DNA of 64,000 nucleotides. Origin: Fervidobacterium nodosum Rt17-B1 (GTDB lineage Bacteria; Thermotogota; Thermotogae; Thermotogales; Fervidobacteriaceae). Shown piece after piece: positions 36,512 to 43,973 of the stretch; the first letter of the stretch is position 1, and each line of letters begins with the position of its first letter. The stretch covers positions 1,364,001 to 1,428,000 of the forward strand of contig NC_009718.1 in the NCBI RefSeq assembly GCF_000017545.1, in the 5' to 3' direction. A program made the translations under genes and the position numbers. Below the pieces are notes generated by a model, which saw only the letters and a list, made by a program, of their open reading frames with translations, was not told the DNA's origin and searched no databases.

Positions 36512-36691
36512 ATGGAGAAAAAAGAAATTGTTTTGAAAGTGCTTCTTGAAAATGATAAGCCGATGAGACCTGGCGATATTGCTGAAAAATCAGGTTTACC
36601 AAAAGAAGAAGTGGATAAAGCTATCAAACAATTAAAAGAAGAAGGAAAGATAGAATCACCAAAAAGGTGCTACTATCAAGCTAAGAAATAA
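36512..36691 (+). CDS. Small winged-helix-like protein (59 aa)
   Basis: ATG at 36512 lies behind GGGGAGGAG. The peptide reads as a compact helix-turn-helix with wing: KEIVLKVLLENDKPMRPGDIA, then EKSGLPKEEVDKAIKQLKEEGKIE and a short basic end with one Cys. Such single-domain proteins could bind DNA or RNA; the partner is unknown. A weak promoter may lie in 36428-36460. It is separated from the next gene by 76 nt. Confidence 0.8.
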   Translation: MEKKEIVLKVLLENDKPMRPGDIAEKSGLPKEEVDKAIKQLKEEGKIESPKRCYYQAKK

Positions 36692-36767
36692 TAATTGTCA
36701 GCGATAAGATCGTATAGTTTGTAAATTACATTTCTAAAAAAGAAAATCAGAAACGTAGGTGGTTTAA

Positions 36768-38588
36768 TTGAAGGGATTGGTTAAGCCAATTCTAATTGTT
36801 TTATTTGTTTTTTATATTGCTCTTTCTTTACTATCTTTTGGCAAAGAAAATTATGTTGCTGTGATTTCAGATTTGCACCATCCATACTTTAAAAACACGA
36901 TTAATAGCGTTATTGAAAAGCTTGTTCAATTAAAGCCATTGTATGTATTTATGCTTGGCGATCTTACGGAAATGGGGAAAGAAGAGGAATTTGACGACCT
37001 TTCAAAGATTTTAAGTGTTTTTAGTAATAACGGAATTAATTACAATATACTTCTTGGAAACCACGATACTCGCTGGTCAGACAAAGTTAGAAAAACTAAG
37101 AATATAGATAATGCCTTGTATGAAAATTTCAGAGTAGATATAGGAGAAATATCTTTCATAGGCATAGACACCTCTATGTACTTTCAACACCTTGGCCACA
37201 TCGGTGAAAAACAATTAGAATGGATAAAGACTCAATTGGAAGATTGTAAAAAGCAAGGTAAACTAGCAATATTACTATCTCATCACCCATTCGGTGGACC
37301 AATTAATTATACAGACGATGGCTGGAAGCTGATGGATATCATAAAAAATTACAATGTTCCTATAATTCTTTACGGTCACACGCATAAATACGATTACTTT
37401 GGGATGTACAATGGGGCATATATCCAAACAGTTGGTGCAACAAGAGAAGGTTGGATAACATTAATTAGCTGGGATAATGATAATCTATATTTATCGAAAA
37501 CAAATCCAAAGCAGTGTGGAAAAGAAGAAATTGTAAAGATAATACCGAAAAAGAAAGAATTTCGAGAAAAATCTAAAAACGTCCAAACTAAAGAGTTAAA
37601 AAGCGTAAATTCAAAATATTTTGAAGAAATAGTATCGATTAGGTTTGAAAATAGTATTTTTTCTCAAGTGTTAGCAAACGATGGCGTATTTTACGCCATA
37701 GATTATTCTGGTAATATTAAAGCGATAAACAGCAATGGACAGATTTTATGGAAAAACGCAATCCAAAATCCAGTTGTAGCGAATATAGAGTATTATGATG
37801 GAATAATTTTCATTGGTGATTTGTATGGGAACTTATATTTAATCAATTCAAAAAATGGAAGAGTTCAAAGGATATTAAACTTCGACGGACCTATATTTTC
37901 CATAAAGGTAGGAAAAGTTTCAATCGCGATTGGAGTTGGGAAAACCATACATATTTTAGATTTGAAAGAATTTAAAAGGTTAGCAACTTACAATTTAAAT
38001 GGTGTGATACAAAGAGAGGCAAGATATTACCAAGGAAAGTTCTTTCAAACTTCTTGGGGAAATGGGTTGTTTATTATAGACGAAGATGGGAAACTCTTTG
38101 CGAAGATTCCAACAGGTTCGGGTTATTACACCCCTGGAGGCATAGTGCCTTTGGTTTTCGAAAATTTGTTGATTGTCACAACTCCTTCTGGAGTAGTTCA
38201 GGCATATGATTGGAAAAATAAAACAATATTATGGACAACAAGTGGTTTAAAAACAGGTTATTCAGATGTTGTGAAATCTGATCCAAATTTTGTAACGACA
38301 AGCATAGATGGTCTTGTTTACTCATTAGATATAAATTCCGGAAAAGTGATTTGGAAAACTTCCGTAGGTTCACCCATTTACAATATATCACCATTGATTT
38401 TATCGGATGGGAAAATAATTGTTGGCACAAACAACGGGGAAATTGTATTGATTTCAAAAGATGGGAAAATATTGGAGAAAGTTTTTGTCCACAACTCGTA
38501 CCTTATCAACAAAATTTTATATTCGAACGGTAAAATACTTTTATCGTTCACAGATGGTTTGGTTAAAATACTTAAAATTAAGGAATAA
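36768..38588 (+). CDS. Exported metallophosphoesterase with a PQQ-like beta-propeller (606 aa)
   Basis: Signal peptide (about residues 1-24), then a calcineurin-like phosphoesterase domain (about 27-245) with all metal motifs: ISDLHHPY, GDLTEMG, GNHDTR, SHHPFGG and GHTHKYD. From about 285 to the end, repeated strands of the PQQ/quinoprotein type (GVFYAIDYSGNIKAINSNGQILWK, GLVYSLDINSGKVIWKTSVGS) form a propeller. It probably acts in the periplasm or at the cell surface on a phosphoester, with the propeller binding substrate or a partner. TTG start at 36768 with GTAGGTGG. Ends at a shared terminator. Confidence 0.85.
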   Translation: MKGLVKPILIVLFVFYIALSLLSFGKENYVAVISDLHHPYFKNTINSVIEKLVQLKPLYVFMLGDLTEMGKEEEFDDLSKILSVFSNNGINYNILLGNHDTRWSDKVRKTKNIDNALYENFRVDIGEISFIGIDTSMYFQHLGHIGEKQLEWIKTQLEDCKKQGKLAILLSHHPFGGPINYTDDGWKLMDIIKNYNVPIILYGHTHKYDYFGMYNGAYIQTVGATREGWITLISWDNDNLYLSKTNPKQCGKEEIVKIIPKKKEFREKSKNVQTKELKSVNSKYFEEIVSIRFENSIFSQVLANDGVFYAIDYSGNIKAINSNGQILWKNAIQNPVVANIEYYDGIIFIGDLYGNLYLINSKNGRVQRILNFDGPIFSIKVGKVSIAIGVGKTIHILDLKEFKRLATYNLNGVIQREARYYQGKFFQTSWGNGLFIIDEDGKLFAKIPTGSGYYTPGGIVPLVFENLLIVTTPSGVVQAYDWKNKTILWTTSGLKTGYSDVVKSDPNFVTTSIDGLVYSLDINSGKVIWKTSVGSPIYNISPLILSDGKIIVGTNNGEIVLISKDGKILEKVFVHNSYLINKILYSNGKILLSFTDGLVKILKIKE

Positions 38589-38605
38589 ATCATACATTAA
38601 AAAAC

Positions 38606-38627
38606 GCCTGCCAATTGATTGGCAGGC
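38606..38627. terminator. Bidirectional terminator between two converging genes
   Basis: GCCTGCCAAT (38606-38615) and ATTGGCAGGC (38618-38627) form a 10-bp stem. A-rich sequence lies on the left and T-rich sequence on the right, so it can end transcription from both the phosphoesterase gene and the chemoreceptor gene. Confidence 0.85.
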
Positions 38628-38646
38628 TTCTGTATTTTTAGAACTT

Positions 38647-40383
38647 TCAGGAAATTTTGAATTTTCCCAACTCTGTTTTCAGCTGTTCAAAAGCCAAGCT
38701 TGTATCTTTTAGCTTATTTGAAAGGACTTCAAGTTGTTTTTCTATTTCCTGCATTGTTGATGTGATTCCTTCACCTTGGACGGATATTTTTGAAACATTT
38801 TCGGCTATTTCATTCGCTCCACTTCTCATTTCTTCAACAGACGCATTTTGTTCTTCGCTATGTGCTGCAAGTGTATCTATAGCCGAAGAAATATCTTTCA
38901 CAGCTCTTTCTAAGTAACCGAAGGTATCAAACAATCTATCGTATCCACTTTCCGTTGATTTTATTCCTTCTCGTAATCTTTGTATTTGCTCATTAAGAAC
39001 TTTGGAATATGTTCTTATAGTTTCTATCGTTGATGTAATAGTATCAGTAGACCTTTTTGTTTCTTCGGCTAATTTTCTAATTTCATCGGCAACGACCGCA
39101 AAGCCCCTTCCTGCTTCTCCTGCCCTTGCGGCTTCTATAGCAGCATTTAATGCAAGTAAATTGGTCTGCTCGGCTATATTTCTAACACTTTGTATTATGT
39201 CACCTATATTTTTTGTTGCCTCTGTTAGTTGATTTATACCATCTTCGAGATTTTCATATTCTTTTACAAATCCAGAAGTTGTTTCTTTTACTTTCTTGAG
39301 TTCATCTGTACTTGTTTTTGCCTTTTCATCCAATGTGTCTGCAAGTTTTTGAACACTCATTGCTAAATCTGCAAGCGATTGAGCTTGTATTGAAAGTTGT
39401 TCTATATTTGCAGTTATCTCCTCTATTGAACTTGTAATACGCTCAATACCTTGTTGCTGTATTTCTACGGCTGATATGGTATTATCAGCAATGTTTTTGA
39501 ATGTATAAAACTTATTTTCAAGGTCTTTCAATACATAGATTGAAGAATCAGATATATTAACCGTGCCTTTTATCACATTGTTTATACTTTTGGTTGCTTC
39601 ATTTAACTTGTTTGATATATATCTAAACTCATCAACAGATTCAACAAAAACAGCTTCTGTTAAATTGCCATTATATATATCATTAAGCGATGTAATTATT
39701 TTTGGAACATATCTCAATATACGCTTTGATAAAAACATTATTGAAAAACCAAGTATTATGTTGAGTCCTATGCTTGTGATAACAAAATTTCTTTGCATTT
39801 CATTTGAAAGCTCAGTTTTTAATGTTAGATACTTTAATAGTATAGGTGCGATCCAAAGAGAGATTGCTAATACGCCTGTTGTTAACTTCATGGAAATCGG
39901 TATCATGATATTTTTATATCTTTCCCCAGTATATTCTTTTAGTAATCTTAAATTAGAATAAAAGACCAAAAACAAAACAATTATAACCATATTTATAGCA
40001 AGAGCTCCGGATAACCTGAGCATTAAAGTTTCTTCTGGAAGTGGTTTAATCTGTTTGGCAAAAATGCCAACAAAAGTTGCTGCAATAAAATTCATAATGA
40101 ACAAAAGTATTGACAAAACTGTCGGAAGGTTGAATTTGCCATCTAACAGTGATTTCCCCGCTAACTTACGAGATATGAATATCGTTAATAGACCAAATGT
40201 TGCAAACATGATGAAATACCCGGCAAGTATAATCCAAATAGGATAATCTCTTAGTCCAGCAAAGATATAATAAGAAAACAATAGTGCTGGTGGATCGATG
40301 AGAAGGAGTGTAAGCAAAACAACTTTAGTTACGTATTTTTTTAATCCTATAACATGTTTTTCACTTATATCGTTAGGAAACAT
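38647..40383 (-). CDS. Methyl-accepting chemotaxis protein with a polytopic membrane sensor region (578 aa)
   Basis: The N-terminal about 230 residues hold six or seven TM helices with no large external domain, so it senses something in or near the membrane rather than with a periplasmic Cache domain. A HAMP-like linker follows (about 235-280). The signalling domain has the conserved hairpin tip [37 protein letters not shown], read in parts (about residues 405-445), to the C-terminus. ATG at 40383 with GGAGGG; an upstream in-frame ATG would include that site. No che genes are nearby. Confidence 0.9.
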   Translation of the reverse strand: MFPNDISEKHVIGLKKYVTKVVLLTLLLIDPPALLFSYYIFAGLRDYPIWIILAGYFIMFATFGLLTIFISRKLAGKSLLDGKFNLPTVLSILLFIMNFIAATFVGIFAKQIKPLPEETLMLRLSGALAINMVIIVLFLVFYSNLRLLKEYTGERYKNIMIPISMKLTTGVLAISLWIAPILLKYLTLKTELSNEMQRNFVITSIGLNIILGFSIMFLSKRILRYVPKIITSLNDIYNGNLTEAVFVESVDEFRYISNKLNEATKSINNVIKGTVNISDSSIYVLKDLENKFYTFKNIADNTISAVEIQQQGIERITSSIEEITANIEQLSIQAQSLADLAMSVQKLADTLDEKAKTSTDELKKVKETTSGFVKEYENLEDGINQLTEATKNIGDIIQSVRNIAEQTNLLALNAAIEAARAGEAGRGFAVVADEIRKLAEETKRSTDTITSTIETIRTYSKVLNEQIQRLREGIKSTESGYDRLFDTFGYLERAVKDISSAIDTLAAHSEEQNASVEEMRSGANEIAENVSKISVQGEGITSTMQEIEKQLEVLSNKLKDTSLAFEQLKTELGKFKIS

Positions 40384-40508
40384 GACAATCCCTCCTAAAG
40401 CATTTTCTAAAAAATTATAAAATGAATTTTCCAATGGATTTTTCAAAAGAAAAAGAGATATAATTTAAAATATAAGGTAAAAATGAAATTTTGTGGAGGT
40501 GATTGAAA

Positions 40509-41228
40509 TTGTTTGTCTGTTTTGGAGATAGCATAACAGAGGGGAAACCAGGGGTTTCGTATGTGAGGTATCTTGGGGAAGGTTTCATCAACAAAGGTTT
40601 AGGTGGAGACACAGTTATTGGTTTGAAGAAAAGAGTTGAAGACTTTTTAAATGCTGAAAATACCGTTGACAAACTTGAAGGGGCTATAATCGAAATTGGA
40701 ACAAATGACATACTTTTACCATTTCTTAAATCATACTCATCAGGTTGGGCCAAAGTTGTTGATAAAATAATCGAGTCTGGGAGAATACCATCTAAAAATA
40801 TCGATGAATTTGAAAAGTATTACAGAGAAATTGTCTCTTTAGTAAGTGATAAATTGTTATGCGCTATAAGCATTCCATGTATAGGCGAAGACATTGAAGG
40901 TGAAATGAATAGGAAAGTAGAAAAATACAACGAAGTTATTAAAAGCATTTGCCATGAAAAGAAAATAACGTATGTCGATTTCAATTTATGGCAAAAGAAT
41001 ATGATAAAGAAAGAAATTAATAATTTTAATCGAGGAAAAAGTTACTTTGTTTCGAAAGAACCATTTGTAATGGTTATGGATTCAATATTTGTTGTTTCAC
41101 CTTTGATGACTACTTTTGTTAGCAAGTTGAGAAGGTTAATAACAACAATAGATGGGGTGCATTTGAATTCATTTGCCGCAAAAGAGCTTGCAAAAATGGT
41201 TAAAGAAAGCATTATTAAGAATTCGTAA
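40509..41228 (+). CDS. SGNH/GDSL-family hydrolase (239 aa)
   Basis: Esterase or acyl hydrolase with FVCFGDSITEG (block I Ser), GLGGDT (block II Gly), IGTNDIL (block III Asn) and DGVHLN (block V Asp and His). The substrate is unknown. It has no signal peptide, so it is cytoplasmic. TTG at 40509 is 6 nt behind GGAGGTGA; a TTG at 40503 directly abuts that site. Ends at a strong terminator. Confidence 0.88.
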   Translation: MFVCFGDSITEGKPGVSYVRYLGEGFINKGLGGDTVIGLKKRVEDFLNAENTVDKLEGAIIEIGTNDILLPFLKSYSSGWAKVVDKIIESGRIPSKNIDEFEKYYREIVSLVSDKLLCAISIPCIGEDIEGEMNRKVEKYNEVIKSICHEKKITYVDFNLWQKNMIKKEINNFNRGKSYFVSKEPFVMVMDSIFVVSPLMTTFVSKLRRLITTIDGVHLNSFAAKELAKMVKESIIKNS

Positions 41229-41230
41229 TA

Positions 41231-41264
41231 AAACCAGGCAGGTTTTTGAACCTGCCTGGTTTTT
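41231..41264. terminator. Strong bidirectional terminator between the SGNH hydrolase gene and hcp
   Basis: AAACCAGGCAGGTT (41231-41244) pairs perfectly over 14 bp with AACCTGCCTGGTTT (41249-41262), loop TTTG, with T-rich sequence on the right and A-rich sequence on the left. Confidence 0.9.
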
Positions 41265-41301
41265 AAGTATTTAGTAAGTATTTAGTATGTAATAGATTTA
41301 A

Positions 41302-42603
41302 TCAAACATGGAGTATTTGCTTTATATCTTCTTCAGGTGTACTAATGAGTTTTAAGTCGTAATTTTTCACAAGAACCTCAAGTATGTCTTTGTTTACCCA
41401 AGCTGGTAGGACTGGTCCTATGTAAATGCCTTTCAATCCAAGTGCAAGTAATGTCCAAAGTATCGCAACTGCCTTTTGTTCCATCCACGTGAGAACAAGT
41501 GTCAACGGAAGTTCTGTGACTTTTACACCAAATACATCGGCAAGAGCCATAGCTATCTCAAGCGCAACTATTGTATCGTTACATTGACCCACATCGATAA
41601 GTCTTGGAATTCCTTCGATATCACCTAATTGTAAATCGTTAATTCTGAATTTTCCACAAGCAAGTGTTATAACTACCGTATCTTTTGGAAGTTTTTGTAC
41701 GAATTCTCTGTAATATGCACCGCGTTTTGTCGGAGTATCACAGCCACCAACTACCAAGAAGTGTCTAATTTTTCCTGCTTCTACAAGTTCTTTTATTTTT
41801 CCTGCGAGTGATTTTACAACACTAGCTGAATACCCAGTCGTTAATTTGTAAGATCCTGGTTGATTTGGAAGTTTTGGCAGGGATTTTGCCTTTGCGATAA
41901 CTTCTGAATAGTCATATCCTTCAATGTGTTTCACGCCGGGTAATTTTGCTATAGATGTTGTGAACATTCTATCTCTGTAAGACTCTTTCGGAATGAGAAC
42001 ACAGTTACTTGTTCCAAGTATAGCCGCAGGATACTTATCGAAAAGTTCTCTTTGATCATACCAAGCAGCTCCTAAATTGCCAGCTAAGTTTTTGTATTTT
42101 CTAAGTCCAGGATATCCATGTGCTGGGAGCATCTCTGAGTGAGTGTAAACGTAAACGTCCGTACCTTCAACTTGTTTCAATAGTTCTTCAAGGGCTTTTA
42201 AATTGTGACCTGTAACTATTATCGCGTGCCCTTCTTTTGTACCTGTTTCAACTTCTGTAGGTATTGGCTCACCGTAAGTTTCAATGTGCGCTTTTTTAAG
42301 GAGTTGCATAACTTTGAAATTCATCATACCTGCTTCAAGAGCCTTTTTAACAAAGTCTTCTCCGTCAAAGTTGACGTTTGTAAGTGTGGAGTACAATCCC
42401 TCACCTAAATATGCTGCTATTTCTTCATCGTGATATCCTAATTCTCTGGCATGGTAATAGTAAGCGGATATACCTTTTAGGATATAAACTAGATTGTCTT
42501 GGAGTCTTGCCACTGTCGGTTCTTTACCGCAAACACCGGTTACTGTACAACCTTCGCCGTTCATCGCTTGTGAACATTGATAACAAAACATGTTAAGAGC
42601 CAT
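41302..42603 (-). CDS. hcp: Hydroxylamine reductase / hybrid-cluster protein (433 aa)
   Basis: Hybrid Fe-S cluster enzyme active in nitrosative stress. The N-terminal cluster motif is [23 protein letters not shown] (Cys spacing 2, 8 and 5, read in parts). Downstream cluster ligands appear in [49 protein letters not shown] and [11 protein letters not shown]. The length matches the short class found in thermophiles, with a deletion relative to the about 550-residue form. ATG at 42603 with AAGGAGGTG. A Crp/Fnr regulator gene lies close by in the opposite direction. Confidence 0.93.
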   Translation of the reverse strand: MALNMFCYQCSQAMNGEGCTVTGVCGKEPTVARLQDNLVYILKGISAYYYHARELGYHDEEIAAYLGEGLYSTLTNVNFDGEDFVKKALEAGMMNFKVMQLLKKAHIETYGEPIPTEVETGTKEGHAIIVTGHNLKALEELLKQVEGTDVYVYTHSEMLPAHGYPGLRKYKNLAGNLGAAWYDQRELFDKYPAAILGTSNCVLIPKESYRDRMFTTSIAKLPGVKHIEGYDYSEVIAKAKSLPKLPNQPGSYKLTTGYSASVVKSLAGKIKELVEAGKIRHFLVVGGCDTPTKRGAYYREFVQKLPKDTVVITLACGKFRINDLQLGDIEGIPRLIDVGQCNDTIVALEIAMALADVFGVKVTELPLTLVLTWMEQKAVAILWTLLALGLKGIYIGPVLPAWVNKDILEVLVKNYDLKLISTPEEDIKQILHV

Positions 42604-42667
42604 ACTAACACCTCCTTAATGAGCATTGGTTTTCTAAGAAATCCACTATAATCTTAAAACAAATAAA

Positions 42668-42696
42668 CAAAAAAATCCGTAACCTATGTTACGGAT
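42668..42696 (-). terminator. Terminator after the 31-codon gene, upstream of hcp
   Basis: ATCCGTAAC (42675-42683) and GTTACGGAT (42688-42696) give a 9-bp stem with loop CTAT; in the minus direction it is followed by a run of seven Ts (42674-42668). It lies between the small ORF and hcp. Confidence 0.85.
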
Positions 42697-42709
42697 GAAA
42701 TAGAATTTT

Positions 42710-42805
42710 TCATTGTATTTTTCCCAACTCATTTTGAGCAATTTTGACAGATTCTTCGTATGATTTAACAAAAAGTGGATAGGGTTTAGATTCTATGTCT
42801 TTCAT
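42710..42805 (-). CDS. Small ORF upstream of hcp (31 aa)
   Basis: ATG at 42805 has GGAGGCG 6 nt upstream. The peptide begins MKDIESKPYPLF and ends QNELGKIQ; it is charged, mostly helical by eye and has no TM helix or Cys. It is followed within 20 nt by a terminator, so it has the structure of a complete mini-gene. It could be a small regulatory or accessory peptide of hcp or a leader controlling read-through into hcp. It has no run of a single amino acid of the kind expected of a starvation-sensing leader. No homology could be recognised. Confidence 0.6.
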   Translation of the reverse strand: MKDIESKPYPLFVKSYEESVKIAQNELGKIQ

Positions 42806-42834
42806 TTTGTCGCCTCCAAATACTTAAATTATTG

Positions 42835-42863
42835 TTGATAAAATTGTACCACATGTATATAAT
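42835..42863 (+). promoter_or_regulatory. Promoter of the Crp/Fnr-type regulator gene
   Basis: TTGATA (42835-42840), 17-bp spacer, TATAAT (42858-42863). A TGTGACA half site just downstream (42870-42876) resembles half of a Crp-type operator and could be autoregulatory, but no second half was seen. Confidence 0.7.
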
Positions 42864-42904
42864 TTAAGTGTGACAATATTTATATACAATTTTTGGGAGG
42901 AAAT

Positions 42905-43594
42905 ATGAAAAAAAATTTAGAGGAAATATTGCAAAATTTGGAAAATTGTGAAATTTTTAAAGGTATAAGCAAGGATTTTATAATGGAAATTTTAAAGGAA
43001 GCTAAAATCGAGAATTATAAATCAAAAGAAATAGTCCGCTATCGTGGGGATGATTGTGATGAGATTTTAATCCTTGTGGAAGGAGAAGCCTATGGCTTGT
43101 TTACAAATACAGAAGGAAGAGTTTTGCAGATTGACCATATGTTGGCTCCAAAACTTTTAGCCTCAGCGGTTATATTTTCGACAGATGCCAAATACCCTGT
43201 CGATGTGGAAACAGTAAGACCATCAGTATTCGTAACTATTGGAAAAGATACTTTTGTGAAATACCTTATGAAGAATGAGACTTTGCTCCGTAACTACCTT
43301 AGGTATGTAAGTGATGCGTTTATATTCATCACAGACAAATTTTACGAAGTTGCAATGAAAAACCTCGTTCAAAAGGTTTGTTCTTATCTATTAAAGCTTT
43401 CAGAAGAACAAAATTCTTTGAAAGTTACTATGGATATGTCAAAAGAAGAATTGGCTCGAGAGTTCGGTGTTACCCGTCCAGCTTTATCGAGGGTTTTTAT
43501 TGAGCTTGAGAAACAAGGGATAATAAACGTAAATAATAGGATTGTTGAAATAATCGATGAAGATTATATTAGAAATTTTGCGGAGTTTGGATAA
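42905..43594 (+). CDS. Crp/Fnr family transcription regulator, possible hcp regulator (229 aa)
   Basis: An N-terminal cyclic-nucleotide-binding fold (about residues 10-130), a dimer helix and a C-terminal HTH with SKEELAREFGVTRPALSRVFIELEKQGII (about 180-208, read in parts). There is no Fnr-type N-terminal cysteine set. ATG at 42905 with GGGAGG; an upstream in-frame start would include that site. Because the gene is divergent from hcp, it may be an HcpR-like sensor of nitric oxide, as Crp/Fnr regulators next to hcp often are; that is inference from position. Confidence 0.85.
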   Translation: MKKNLEEILQNLENCEIFKGISKDFIMEILKEAKIENYKSKEIVRYRGDDCDEILILVEGEAYGLFTNTEGRVLQIDHMLAPKLLASAVIFSTDAKYPVDVETVRPSVFVTIGKDTFVKYLMKNETLLRNYLRYVSDAFIFITDKFYEVAMKNLVQKVCSYLLKLSEEQNSLKVTMDMSKEELAREFGVTRPALSRVFIELEKQGIINVNNRIVEIIDEDYIRNFAEFG

Positions 43595-43628
43595 ATTAAA
43601 GCAAAGGTTCTTAATACGAAATAATGTA

Positions 43629-43657
43629 TTGACATTTATTTTCCAAAGTTGTACAAT
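43629..43657 (+). promoter_or_regulatory. Promoter of the ABC exporter leader transcript
   Basis: TTGACA (43629-43634), exact 17-bp spacer, TACAAT (43652-43657). Transcription should begin near 43664, giving a leader of about 275 nt before the terminator at 43907-43940. Confidence 0.85.
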
Positions 43658-43705
43658 TAAACATAATAAAAACGATAAAATTTTTCAATAAAAAATCCGG
43701 AGGGA

Positions 43706-43940
43706 GGGTTGTCCGATGAGAATTAGTAGTCTGAGTTTTGTGAAGAGTAGTTCTTCATATTTCTTTTTTATTGGACAACCCGAGTCATGGAGTCAGAGCC
43801 CTTCGGAACGTTTTCTTGAATTGCTAATTAGTTAATGGTGTATAGCTCAATTCCTCTTTTTTAATTAATGAATACACTAATTAACTAATAAAATAAAAAA
43901 TAGGCTAAAACTCCACGGGTTGTCCCCGTGGAGTTTTTTT
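43706..43940 (+). promoter_or_regulatory. Transcription attenuator controlling the heterodimeric ABC exporter
   Basis: Three copies of one 9-nt segment define it. A (43706-43714) and C (43917-43925) read GGGTTGTCC; B (43773-43781) reads GGACAACCC. A:B can extend over the leader start codon to about 17 bp with G-U pairs. C forms part of the terminator: CTCCACGGG (43911-43919) with CCCGTGGAG (43925-43933), then seven Ts (43934-43940). B:C pairing would destroy the terminator. Another hairpin (43827-43843 with 43872-43889) holds the leader stop codon and brings B and C together. A ribosome held on the leader ORF would free B, so translation arrest should switch the exporter on. Confidence 0.8.
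43716..43835 (+). CDS. Leader peptide of the ABC exporter operon (39 aa)
   Basis: ATG at 43716, 7 nt behind GGAGGGAGGG, and stop TAA at 43833-43835. The sequence is Ser- and Phe-rich in its first half (SSLSFVKSSSSYFFFIG) and ends SERFLELLIS. The ribosome site and start codon lie in arm A of the attenuator and codons 20-22 in arm B, so translation and RNA folding are interlocked. By comparison with BmrB of Bacillus subtilis, which controls the bmrCD exporter, it probably senses ribosome-targeting drugs or slowed translation. No similarity to BmrB sequence is claimed. Confidence 0.65.
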   Translation: MRISSLSFVKSSSSYFFFIGQPESWSQSPSERFLELLIS

Positions 43941-43973
43941 ATTCAATGTTTTAGTGTTAAGGAGGGAAAGGGT

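Noticed and set aside
42870-42891. Complete Crp/Fnr operator in the hcp-regulator region
   Set aside because: Only one TGTGA half is present; no matching TCACA arm at the right distance and no TTGAC-N4-GTCAA palindrome was found.
43716-43835. Known structured RNA (6S, SRP, RNase P or tmRNA) between the Crp gene and the ABC exporter
   Set aside because: No conserved core of these RNAs was found; the segment has a coding frame with a strong ribosome site and a terminator just before the exporter gene.
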